6,488 nucleotides of DNA from Enterococcus_E cecorum_B (GCA_946499615.1 CAMMST010000076.1:1-6488); one strand, 5' to 3'; positions 1 through 5,985 are shown, numbered from the stretch's first letter. A program made the numbers and translations. Notes: generated from the letters alone by a model not told the origin.

Positions 1-299
1 AGTACGAATTGGCTTGCTATGCTTGCGAGTTGGTTATCACTCTTGGCATTCTTTATAGCAAGTGTCATCAAAGCGATAATGGTTGCAATTCTTTCAATCT
101 TTTGCGGGTCGTTTTTGTCATCATCGTCAGCATCAATAGATAACGCGCCGCCTGAAACATAAGGCTTCAAATAATACTGCATGTAGTATTGTGCTACCTT
201 TTCCCATGACAAAATAAGTCGATTCATAGCCCTAAGATAAGATTTTTCCAAGTTCATGGGGTATCTAGTCTTAGGGATTCGTCTATGTTTTCTTGCCAT
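1..299 (-). CDS. Phage minor head / head morphogenesis protein (SPP1 gp7 or Mu F-like), N-terminal part
   Basis: The frame opens with ATG at 299 and stays open for 99 codons to the left edge, so only the N-terminus is present. It begins MARKHRRIPKTRYPMNLEKS and continues with a tyrosine-rich helical stretch and an acidic DADDDD segment at about residues 59-64. Basic start, then P-x-x-x-E-x-x-Y and a long helix is the usual N-terminal look of minor head proteins that follow the portal gene, which help join portal and capsid during assembly. No catalytic or diagnostic C-terminal motif is visible, so the family call rests mainly on position after the portal plus this N-terminal pattern. The start overlaps the portal's 3' end by 17 bases. 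An AGAAGG site (309-314) lies 9 bases upstream, inside the portal gene, which suggests translational coupling. Known family context is strong; the exact subfamily is inferred. Confidence 0.72.
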   Translation of the reverse strand, partial: MARKHRRIPKTRYPMNLEKSYLRAMNRLILSWEKVAQYYMQYYLKPYVSGGALSIDADDDDKNDPQKIERIATIIALMTLAIKNAKSDNQLASIASQFV

Positions 300-1707
300 G
301 GTTGCTTGCCTTCTTTATGTCTTTTTCGATTTGTTTCTTTTCTTTTTTGTAGTTATCCACATCAGTTTGTGATAATTGTGGATAGTCTTCTGCACTGTCA
401 GCCTGCAATTCAAGCGGAATCGAAGCATCATTACTCTTACTTACTAAGATGTCGTGAGCTTCATCAGTGCCCATAATTCCTGCATCTGTTAAGGTCTTTA
501 GACCATTGGCAAGATTTGCAAAATTCTTAGTCTTGGTATTAGCGTCTTGGCTAAATAGTGGATTGAACTCAATGTGCCAGTCTAGTGTGTCTGGGTCTTC
601 TGACTTACCGCCACAATCTTCTGACCACATAAGCAATCGCACAATCCATTCAAGTTGTGGTCTAATGACTTGTTCTTGCATTGCCTTAACAGTTTCATAG
701 TAGTTAATGACATCTTGTGACGCACCAGCTAACGTACCAGCCTGTTCACCAAGTAAAACTGATTTAGGAATACCAGTTGCAGTACTTAGTTGTTGCCAAG
801 CAAAATCATAAAGCGACTGAATACCACCAGCGCTAGTTGAGACCTTCTTTACATCCTCATCCAAGCCGACAACAACAACTGATTCAGTACTCATGCCTTC
901 TTTCAGCATTCGTTTGTCGCGTTCTTGTTTGGCTTCACTGCCGTTAAAGTAAGCATCGCTGTTAATAACTTTCAGGTTGTATTCATAAAGCATCTTGCCT
1001 AGTGAGTACTCTGCAGTGTCTAAGACTTTCAATTGATCGTAGCAACGCTCTAACAGTGATGTGCCAACTGCATCATCCTCAAACTTATCTAATGAGATGT
1101 GCTGGTAACGGGTGTGATCAATCTTGATGCTGTCTTTTTCTTTGCCAAATTCATCATCGCCATCTGTAAGACCGTCTAGCGTGATGTAATCCTCTTTTAA
1201 GTAGTTATCATCAGTCGGATCATTGCAGATTTGTGTTTTTTGCACGTGCTTCAAGCCAAAAGCATTAACTGACTTAACTTTTAAAATGTTGTGAGGATCA
1301 AGTGGCGTAGCAAGATCTGTTTGATCCTTTTCATCCACGTTAACGTTAAGGTATGATCCACCATTAACATTGCGGTAAATCAATTCTTGCGTGATCTTAG
1401 CTTGTAAGTTGAGATCATCCATCCCCTTTTGATAAACCTTTTGCTTGTCTTGATCATCCATGACTAGCCGCCAGTAGTTACGCGTTGCCGCTTCTGCTTG
1501 CATAACTGCTATGCGGTGGGCTATTGCATTAGTCTTAAAAAGGTGCATCTGCCGATCATACTTGTCATATCTGTCAATGTTTGACATCACAAGTTGTGGA
1601 GCAGTATCGCCAAATCTCTGTGGAGTTAATCCTTTAGATTCATAATCCATAAAGTCAGCGCGCATCTGCTTTTGTGGCTTATTCTTCTTTCTGCTAAAAA
1701 GTCCCAA
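283..1707 (-). CDS. Phage portal protein, DUF1073 / HI1409-type
   Basis: Portal proteins form the dodecameric ring at one capsid vertex through which terminase drives DNA and to which the tail joins. This 474-residue protein has the expected length. The N-terminus is basic (FSRKKNKPQK), followed by a helical clip/stem-like region. The most diagnostic stretch is residues 309-340, including TGIPKSVLLGEQAG and the following ASQDVINYY, which matches the conserved core of the DUF1073/HI1409 portal family. A second typical element is WHIEFNPLF at 377-385. The C-terminus is a lysine-rich helix (about 450-474). The start codon is TTG at 1707, not ATG: an AAAGGAGG site begins directly after the terL stop codon and lies 7 bases upstream of it, while the next in-frame ATG (codon 15) has no such site. 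DUF1073 is also found as the N-terminal part of proteins linked to Acb1 anti-CBASS domains, but no 2H phosphoesterase domain is seen here. The portal call is firm. Confidence 0.92.
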   Translation of the reverse strand: MGLFSRKKNKPQKQMRADFMDYESKGLTPQRFGDTAPQLVMSNIDRYDKYDRQMHLFKTNAIAHRIAVMQAEAATRNYWRLVMDDQDKQKVYQKGMDDLNLQAKITQELIYRNVNGGSYLNVNVDEKDQTDLATPLDPHNILKVKSVNAFGLKHVQKTQICNDPTDDNYLKEDYITLDGLTDGDDEFGKEKDSIKIDHTRYQHISLDKFEDDAVGTSLLERCYDQLKVLDTAEYSLGKMLYEYNLKVINSDAYFNGSEAKQERDKRMLKEGMSTESVVVVGLDEDVKKVSTSAGGIQSLYDFAWQQLSTATGIPKSVLLGEQAGTLAGASQDVINYYETVKAMQEQVIRPQLEWIVRLLMWSEDCGGKSEDPDTLDWHIEFNPLFSQDANTKTKNFANLANGLKTLTDAGIMGTDEAHDILVSKSNDASIPLELQADSAEDYPQLSQTDVDNYKKEKKQIEKDIKKASNHGKKT

Positions 1708-1714
1708 AACTTAA

Positions 1715-1722
1715 CCTCCTTT
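1715..1722 (-). promoter_or_regulatory. Ribosome binding site of the portal gene (decides a TTG start)
   Basis: AAAGGAGG on the minus strand, immediately after the terL TAG stop and 7 bases before TTG at 1707-1705. It is a near-perfect match to the 16S rRNA 3' end and supports the TTG as the real start. Confidence 0.85.
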
Positions 1723-3207
1723 CTAATAACCAATAAATCCAAATGTTTGTTTTCTCTTGTGCTTGCTTAGATACATAAGTGCGTATCCTGCAGAGTCCAC
1801 ATTGTCGTCATGCGCCATAAATGGGAAGCCGCACCATTCTTCGATCATGTCGTTAACTGCGGGAATCCATTTTGGATGTGGTACATAAACTTGACCAGCT
1901 TCAAATAATGGACTGACTGACGCAAAACGTGTTTCCTTGCTGTCAGTCCCTGGACTAACTGGCGTAATACCATCAATATCTCGCTTTAGCGTATCAATTA
2001 GAGCTGGTCCATTAGCCTTGTCTTCGATTAGCTTTGCTACAGCTTCTGGATAGATACGTGACTGCGCTCTAATAGCGCGTTGTGTTTCAGTAAATGTAAG
2101 ACGCTTGTGACACCAGTTTGGACGTAAGAAGTAGCATGATCTAGCAGATGACCAAGTTTGACCTGCTACAAAGTCATCATTTTCCTTAGACTTAAAAGTA
2201 GCATCCCATGCTTGAACAGTTTGATCTAAGTGTCTTGGTAAGATCATGACTTCTTTTTCAGTTAAGTGTAATCTCACCATCGTCTCACGATCTGGCACAT
2301 AGTACTTAATCCATTCACGCTTAATGATGTTACCCTCTTGCGTTGTTGGTGCTTGCTGATACAAAGCATTAAAGCGCTGTGTACCGATGTTGCGCTTCTG
2401 AATCATCAACTGACTTAGTGGGTGCAGTTCTGGGTTAAGTGCTTCACCGTTGTGTCTGCCGATAGCGTCTGTTTGACCAGCTGGAATGTTTTCGGCAATA
2501 GCAGGAAACTTAATCTCTTCCCAGTTGAATTTGTGTTCGCTGTCTTCTGACTTGTCCATGTCTAACAGTCTGCCTGCCAGATCGTCAGTCTGCCAACGTG
2601 TCATGATTACAATTACTGACGCATTCTTTTGTAGACGAGTTGAGAACGTTGAAGCCCACTCACCCCAGACGTTATCTCTGATTGTTTGTGATGCGGCTTC
2701 TTTTTCGTCCTTGATAGGGTCATCAATAATAAGCAAGTTAGCTGGTCTACCAGTACCACCGCCAAGGATTGACGTGTAGTAAGCTTCACCGTAGTGTCCA
2801 GCAACGTCATATTCTTGTGAGTTAGCTAATCCAAGATTGAGACCAAATAAGCGCGGTGCCCACTCTTTGAAGTGTTGCTTACCACGCTTACTAAATCTCT
2901 TGTACATTGTTTCAGCATATGAGGTCACCATAATTGATTGATCTGGGTGTCTCATTAAGTAGTAACTAGGAAATGTCTCGGTTACCAGCATTGACTTTCC
3001 ATGTTGCGGTGGCATGGAAATTATTAAGTTGTGCTGTTCACCGTCTACGATCTTTTGCAGACGATCACACACATACTTGGTGTAATTGAACAGTTGAGCC
3101 TTCTTGTGAGCATTAGCTAAGAGAAAATAATAGGCATAGCTTCTGCGTGCTAGTTCTTCTCTAGCCGCAAGAGCTACGCCTGCCTTTTGTTCATCAGTTA
3201 ATTGCAT
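1723..3207 (-). CDS. terL: Terminase large subunit (packaging ATPase and nuclease)
   Basis: TerL is the DNA-packaging motor: it pumps DNA into the procapsid using ATP and cuts the concatemer. With the start used here it has 494 residues, normal for the family. The N-terminal ATPase shows Walker A MPPQHGKS (65-72), Walker B LLIIDDP (158-164) and the coupling motif VIVIMTRW (198-205). The C-terminal RNase H-fold nuclease shows acidic positions in WDATFKSKENDDF (D335), LIEDKANG (E395) and AHDDNVD (D467, D468, D471). All motor and nuclease landmarks are present, so it looks intact. The longest frame opens six codons earlier at 3225, but that ATG has no ribosome binding site. The ATG at 3207 has AAGGAG 9 bases upstream (3217-3222), so 3207 is preferred. 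It overlaps terS by 14 bases. Cos- versus headful-type packaging cannot be decided from this protein by eye. Confidence 0.96.
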   Translation of the reverse strand: MQLTDEQKAGVALAAREELARRSYAYYFLLANAHKKAQLFNYTKYVCDRLQKIVDGEQHNLIISMPPQHGKSMLVTETFPSYYLMRHPDQSIMVTSYAETMYKRFSKRGKQHFKEWAPRLFGLNLGLANSQEYDVAGHYGEAYYTSILGGGTGRPANLLIIDDPIKDEKEAASQTIRDNVWGEWASTFSTRLQKNASVIVIMTRWQTDDLAGRLLDMDKSEDSEHKFNWEEIKFPAIAENIPAGQTDAIGRHNGEALNPELHPLSQLMIQKRNIGTQRFNALYQQAPTTQEGNIIKREWIKYYVPDRETMVRLHLTEKEVMILPRHLDQTVQAWDATFKSKENDDFVAGQTWSSARSCYFLRPNWCHKRLTFTETQRAIRAQSRIYPEAVAKLIEDKANGPALIDTLKRDIDGITPVSPGTDSKETRFASVSPLFEAGQVYVPHPKWIPAVNDMIEEWCGFPFMAHDDNVDSAGYALMYLSKHKRKQTFGFIGY

Positions 3208-3691
3208 CAAAGTCAACTCCTTCATCTAAGGTAGCAAGTTTTTCAAGTGTCTTAGTGTCAAGTTTTGCCATGCTGTCCTTTGCCTTGCTTGCAGTAGTAT
3301 CAATACGCTCTAATTGTTTTTCTAAGAGTTTAACCTGCAACTTGGCTTGCTTAGCCTTAGCACGATTCAATGCTGTTCTAGCGGCTTGATCTTTTAACTT
3401 AACCTGTTGCTCTAAGTAATAGGCACTTGTACTTGCATCTTTTTCATTAATGATCTTAAGGGCAATATTAACCTTTGCTCTACTCTCAAGTTCATTTTTC
3501 CACTTAGCAAACTTCGTTAAATAATCAGGATGTCTTTTGCAATAATTTCTCCAAGTATTCGGGGTGATTTCTATTTGTTCACAAGCTTTTTTAAGCGTAC
3601 AGCCAGCAACAATGAACAACTTGAATTGAGCTAACTTTTCGGGTGTCATTTTTTCAGGTCTACCCGTTGTATCTTTTTTAGCTTTTTGCAA
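3194..3691 (-). CDS. terS: Terminase small subunit
   Basis: TerS binds the phage packaging site and hands the DNA to TerL. At 165 residues from the start used here the protein is of typical size. It begins with GRPEKMTPEKL (10-20), as in many small terminases, followed by a helix-turn-helix at about residues 32-51 (TLKKACEQIEITPNTWRNYC), the likely DNA-binding domain. Residues about 91-131 are a lysine/glutamine/leucine-rich helix, likely the oligomerisation region, with a short acidic tail. The start is TTG at 3691: an extended site AAGGAGGTGA (3700-3709) ends 8 bases before it. A longer reading from TTG at 3718 would place that site inside the gene and has none of its own, and the first ATG (3649) also lacks one. 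The position directly upstream of terL, overlapping it by 14 bases, is the classical arrangement. The call rests on the helix-turn-helix plus this context. Confidence 0.88.
   Translation of the reverse strand: MQKAKKDTTGRPEKMTPEKLAQFKLFIVAGCTLKKACEQIEITPNTWRNYCKRHPDYLTKFAKWKNELESRAKVNIALKIINEKDASTSAYYLEQQVKLKDQAARTALNRAKAKQAKLQVKLLEKQLERIDTTASKAKDSMAKLDTKTLEKLATLDEGVDFDAIN
3217..3222 (-). promoter_or_regulatory. Ribosome binding site of terL (decides the start at 3207)
   Basis: AAGGAG on the minus strand lies 9 bases upstream of ATG at 3207-3205 and inside the last codons of terS. It falls downstream of the alternative ATG at 3225 and so cannot serve that start. Confidence 0.8.
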
Positions 3692-3699
3692 ATAAAAAA

Positions 3700-3709
3700 T
3701 CACCTCCTT
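3700..3709 (-). promoter_or_regulatory. Extended ribosome binding site of terS (decides a TTG start)
   Basis: AAGGAGGTGA on the minus strand, fully complementary to the 3' end of 16S rRNA, 8 bases before TTG at 3691-3689. One of the strongest sites in the window, paired with a non-ATG start. Confidence 0.82.
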
Positions 3710-3719
3710 TTTGAGCAAA

Positions 3720-3745
3720 ATAAAAGAGCTAGTTTTTAACTAGTT
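3720..3745 (-). terminator. Weak intrinsic terminator-like hairpin before terS
   Basis: On the minus strand CTAGTT-AAA-AACTAG forms a 6-base-pair AT-rich stem, with partial extension by flanking bases, followed by CTCTTTTATTTT. It sits between the stop of the 70-residue gene and the terS ribosome binding site. The stem is short, so it may be a leaky terminator, an mRNA processing structure or chance. Confidence 0.35.
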
Positions 3746-3761
3746 CCTGCAGTTTCCTTAA

Positions 3762-3974
3762 TTAAAATGCAAATACATACTTATCTTGAATCATCTTTCC
3801 GCTTATTTTTAGTAACTTGCCATGATCAAGACCCGCTTTTTCATATACGTCTCTATCAACTTCAAATTCTTTAGGCGCATATAATTTACCACCAATGTCA
3901 TATGGATCTTTGCTTCTATCACATAATCCTAATTTCTCAGCAATTTCAGATTCAACATAAGCATAGTATTTCAT
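3762..3974 (-). CDS. Small phage protein of unknown function (70 residues)
   Basis: I do not recognise this protein. It begins MKYYAYVESEIAEKLGLCDR and ends with the hydrophobic DKYVFAF. It contains one cysteine (residue 18), no membrane segment and no clear helix-turn-helix; the mix of short charged stretches and hydrophobic residues suggests a small folded domain. A GAGGT ribosome binding site lies about 8 bases upstream of the ATG, supporting a real gene. It stands between the methyltransferase and terS, with a 77-base gap upstream carrying an inverted repeat and a terminator-like hairpin downstream, so it may be expressed as a unit of its own. Small genes at this place in phages of Bacillota are often unassigned, and a packaging-related role cannot be inferred from the sequence. 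Confidence 0.7.
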   Translation of the reverse strand: MKYYAYVESEIAEKLGLCDRSKDPYDIGGKLYAPKEFEVDRDVYEKAGLDHGKLLKISGKMIQDKYVFAF

Positions 3975-4006
3975 TTTTAGTACCTCGCATTTTTTCTTTA
4001 CTTATA

Positions 4007-4027
4007 GTGTCATGATAGCTCTGACAC
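4007..4027. repeat. Perfect inverted repeat GTGTCA/TGACAC in an intergenic gap
   Basis: GTGTCA (4007-4012) and TGACAC (4022-4027) are separated by 9 bases in the gap between the methyltransferase and the 70-residue gene. Next to it is a locally GC-rich patch, CACACGCGAAGTCCAG, that stands out from AT-rich surroundings. It has no T-run on either side, so it is not a standard terminator. Possible roles are an operator or a cos/pac-type element; none is proven. Confidence 0.4.
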
Positions 4028-4051
4028 ACGCGAAGTCCAGTAAATTTAACA

Positions 4052-4678
4052 TTATTCTTGAATTAATTCAGCTTTTTCACCTGTAAATGATTCCCAGCGA
4101 TTAATAATCACGTCTACATATTTAGGATCAAATTCCATTGTGTAACAAGTACGGTTATCTTGCTCACAAGCCATAATACTTGTACCTGATCCGCCAAATA
4201 AATCTAATACAATGTCTCCAGCTTTACTACTATTTTTTATTTGATAATCAAATAGTGGAATAGGCTTCATAGTTGGATGAAGATCACTTCTTTGTGGTTT
4301 GTCAAAATTAAGAACAGTCGATTGCTTTCTATCTGAATACCATGCATGACTACCATCTTCGTTCCAGCCGTATAAACATGGCTCATGCTGCCATTGATAA
4401 TCCTGACGTCCCATTACAAGCTGATTCTTTTTCCAAATCAGTTGCTGACGCACTTTCATTCCAGCATCATTTAATGCTTTGCTAAAAATATAACTTGTTG
4501 ATGTACCTGCAGCGTACCAAACATAATATGCAGCACCAGCTTTCATATTTTCTTTTGCACAATTGAATGCTGAATAAAGGAACTTGTAAAAATCGTCTTC
4601 CTCTAAATGATCATTGTCAATTTTCATTTGACTTTCTTGTTTGCCTGTATAGTTCACATTATAAGGTGGATCAGTCAA
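4052..4678 (-). CDS. DNA methyltransferase, beta-class N6-adenine/N4-cytosine, C-terminal part of a split ParB-methyltransferase
   Basis: This frame carries most of a SAM-dependent DNA amino-methyltransferase. The catalytic motif DPPY is at residues 3-6, HPTMKP at 134-139, the SAM-binding motif DLFGGSGTS at 159-167, and a typical ending EFDPKYVDVIINRW at 182-195. Catalytic motif before SAM motif is the beta-class order, and DPPY favours N6-adenine methylation. The region between, with WKKNQLVMGRQDYQWQHEP at 82-100, should contain target recognition. The first codon is TTG at 4678 with no convincing ribosome binding site. The frame is open further upstream only to a TGA at 4715-4717 and contains no ATG there. 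The stretch that normally precedes TDPPY (LGRHRLMCGDS) lies in the neighbouring ParB frame. It therefore looks like the second part of one gene, separated by a one-base shift at the G-run 4697-4704. Whether an active full protein is made cannot be seen from the DNA. Confidence 0.9.
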   Translation of the reverse strand: MTDPPYNVNYTGKQESQMKIDNDHLEEDDFYKFLYSAFNCAKENMKAGAAYYVWYAAGTSTSYIFSKALNDAGMKVRQQLIWKKNQLVMGRQDYQWQHEPCLYGWNEDGSHAWYSDRKQSTVLNFDKPQRSDLHPTMKPIPLFDYQIKNSSKAGDIVLDLFGGSGTSIMACEQDNRTCYTMEFDPKYVDVIINRWESFTGEKAELIQE

Positions 4679-4685
4679 TAGGAGG

Positions 4686-5225
4686 TCAGCCTTGTACCCC
4701 CCCCATAAGATTTTTCACATCATCTATCTTAGTGCTGTCTCCGCACATTAAACGATGTCGTCCCAACTTATAAATTTGACCTATTTTGCTTTTTGGCTCT
4801 TCTGGTGGATCTTCATCAAAATCATCATCATGTGCCTCACTATTTTCTTCCTCAATTGTTTCTAAAGGAGGAAAACCAAAGTCAGACATATCAATATCAT
4901 CAATACTGCCTAATTCATTTTCTAACAGGTCATCGTTCCATTCAGCAAGCTCATTGGTTTTATTGTCAGCTAATCTATATGCCTTAGCCTGCTCCTCAGT
5001 TAGATTATCAGCTACTACAACAGGAATAGTCTTTAAGCCTAACTTTTTAGCCGCTTTATATCTTGTGTGACCTACAACAATAACCATGTCTTTCCAAACA
5101 ACGATAGGCTGTTGCCAGCCAAATCTCTTAATTGAATTAGCTACAGCATCAACAGCATCATCATTGTTACGAGGATTGTTTTCGTAAGGCTTAATGTCAT
5201 CAATTGACTTTGCTACTACTTGCAT
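4686..5225 (-). CDS. ParB/Srx-fold domain plus start of a DNA methyltransferase, N-terminal part of a split gene
   Basis: Residues 1-105 form a ParB N-terminal-like domain: IDDIKPYENNPRNND at 8-22, IKRFGWQQPIVVW at 32-44, and the nucleotide-binding box GHTRYKAAKKLG at 52-63, with GHTR in place of GERR of chromosomal ParB. No ParB DNA-binding helix-turn-helix follows, so a partition role is unlikely. Residues 125-144 are a highly acidic linker. From about 149 the protein reads IGQIYKLGRHRLMCGDS, the known opening of a methyltransferase domain. The frame then passes through eight Gs and ends eight codons after KN at a TGA. Deleting one G would continue it as ...KADLLLTDPPY into the next gene, giving 390 residues in all. 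The ATG at 5225 has AAAGGAGA upstream and overlaps the previous gene by 10 bases. In such phage fusions the ParB-like part may guide or assist DNA modification; that is inference. Confidence 0.88.
   Translation of the reverse strand: MQVVAKSIDDIKPYENNPRNNDDAVDAVANSIKRFGWQQPIVVWKDMVIVVGHTRYKAAKKLGLKTIPVVVADNLTEEQAKAYRLADNKTNELAEWNDDLLENELGSIDDIDMSDFGFPPLETIEEENSEAHDDDFDEDPPEEPKSKIGQIYKLGRHRLMCGDSTKIDDVKNLMGGVQG
4697..4704 (-). repeat. Run of eight Gs at the ParB/methyltransferase frame break
   Basis: On the minus strand ATGGGGGGGGTACAAG contains eight consecutive Gs. It is the longest G/C homopolymer in an otherwise AT-rich window. The ParB frame and the methyltransferase frame differ by one base exactly here; seven Gs would make them continuous. 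It may be a phase-variable tract, a transcript or ribosome slippage site, a true mutation or a sequencing error. Confidence 0.85.
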
Positions 5226-5431
5226 ACTTCATTCTCCTTTTCTAAGCGTTCAATACGTTCATCAAGAATCATGTTGTAGTCAAGCATTGCGTTTAATTGA
5301 TCTTCTAACAAAGAAGCGTCTTCAAATTGAAGAGAACGACTATCAAGCTTAGCAATTAACTTTTTAATTCGTTTACTAAGTTCTGCCTTTTCTTGCTTTA
5401 AATTATCAATAATTCTTTCAATGTTAGTCAT
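5216..5431 (-). CDS. Small coiled-coil phage protein, crAss001_48-related type
   Basis: A 71-residue, almost wholly helical protein with two coiled-coil-like halves: residues 4-30 (IERIIDNLKQEKAELSKRIK) and 40-68 (LLEDQLNAMLDYNMILDERI). The pattern of an N-terminal charged helix, then LLxxQLxAMxxYxxILxxRI, resembles a small family found in many phages and named crAss001_48 related protein. This is recognition by pattern, not a search. The role is unknown; size and heptads suggest a small oligomer or an adaptor to another protein. An AGGAGG ribosome binding site lies 7 bases before the ATG. The end overlaps the ParB start by 10 bases (ATGCAAGTAG), and the ParB ribosome binding site is inside this gene, so the two are probably translationally coupled. 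A terminator-like hairpin lies between this gene and the one upstream. Confidence 0.8.
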   Translation of the reverse strand: MTNIERIIDNLKQEKAELSKRIKKLIAKLDSRSLQFEDASLLEDQLNAMLDYNMILDERIERLEKENEVCK

Positions 5432-5456
5432 GAACTATCCTCCTAAATTAATTCAT

Positions 5457-5497
5457 AAAAATAACCGCTTTTTAGGCTAAATTTATCCGAAAAACGG
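5457..5497 (-). terminator. Long imperfect hairpin with T-tract between two small genes
   Basis: On the minus strand CCGTTTTT (5490-5497) pairs with AAAAAGCGG (5465-5473) with one bulged G. The 16-base interior, CGG-ATAAATTTA-GCC-like, can form a smaller stem (GG/CC around TAAATTTA). TTATTTTT follows. This fits an intrinsic terminator, perhaps leaky, for the 157-residue gene. The opposite strand also has a T-rich flank (TTTTAATATTT), so it could act in both directions. The stem is mostly A-T, hence moderate confidence. Confidence 0.45.
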
Positions 5498-5502
5498 CAC
5501 TT

Positions 5503-5976
5503 TTAATATTTAACGTGACAATCATCTAATAGCTGCTTAAATTCATCATCTGTAAATTTCTTTGAATCATTCAATCTTTCTTCATGAACCATTACATCAA
5601 TATCGTTAAATCCAATTTCTAAAGCTTTGATGTATTTGTCTTTGCCATCACCAGCTAAATGAGCAAACTTAGCAATTTCCTCAGCAAAAACAGCCATTTC
5701 TTTTTTATGCAGATACTTTAATAATTTGTCATTGGCTTTCTGAATTTGGTCACTGACATATGACTTAGGTTCACCATATCCAAAAATAAGATGGTCGTCT
5801 ACTATCTGAACACATTCAATAGAGTCTTTATCAATTGGAACACTTATAAAATTGCTCTTTTTGTAGTTTTTCGGATTATACTCTTGCATCGTTTCTTTAT
5901 CTGGCAAAGTATATTCATCATGACGTGTAGAAAAAGCAGTACTTTTGTTCTTTTTAATTTCTTCTCTGTCAATCAT
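5503..5976 (-). CDS. Phage protein of unknown function (157 residues)
   Basis: I do not recognise this protein. It is strongly charged, rich in Lys, Asp and Glu, and has no signal peptide or membrane segment, so it is probably cytoplasmic. The N-terminal 45 residues are polar and look flexible (DREEIKKNKSTAFSTRHDEY). A compact beta-like stretch follows at about 50-72 (SIECVQIVDDHLIFGYGEPK), then helices at about 74-112 with KLLKYLHKKEMAVFAEEIAK, and an acidic C-terminal helix (DDEFKQLLDDCHVKY). No catalytic motif or metal-binding cluster is evident. The ATG at 5976 has TAGGAG 7 bases upstream, and that site overlaps the stop codon of the preceding gene, so the two are co-transcribed and probably coupled. 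A hairpin with a T-tract lies just after its stop. It is clearly a real gene, with function unassigned. Confidence 0.82.
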   Translation of the reverse strand: MIDREEIKKNKSTAFSTRHDEYTLPDKETMQEYNPKNYKKSNFISVPIDKDSIECVQIVDDHLIFGYGEPKSYVSDQIQKANDKLLKYLHKKEMAVFAEEIAKFAHLAGDGKDKYIKALEIGFNDIDVMVHEERLNDSKKFTDDEFKQLLDDCHVKY

Positions 5977-5985
5977 GATTTGCTC

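Noticed and set aside
285..700. Plus-strand open frames at 285-476 and 467-700.
   Set aside because: They lie opposite the portal gene, have no ribosome binding site and show cysteine/serine/leucine-rich translations typical of antisense shadows.
283..1707. Portal belongs to DUF1073, which is linked with Acb1 anti-CBASS proteins, so it might carry an anti-defence domain.
   Set aside because: The length fits a portal alone. The only H-x-S/T-like spot is HIS within DHTRYQHIS at about 198-205, in the usual portal position; a 2H phosphoesterase needs two such motifs in a separate C-terminal domain, and the C-terminus is a short lysine-rich helix.
2486..2810. Open frames on both strands within terL (2486-2779 plus, 2613-2810 minus).
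   Set aside because: They are out-of-frame readings of the terL motor domain, without start signals or recognisable protein features.
4567..5070. Plus-strand open frames opposite the ParB and methyltransferase genes.
   Set aside because: Serine-rich translations mirror the acidic linker and coding bias of the minus-strand genes; no ribosome binding sites.
4686..5225. Chromosome or plasmid partition ParB.
   Set aside because: No ParA gene, no helix-turn-helix domain and no parS-like repeats; the domain runs into a methyltransferase.
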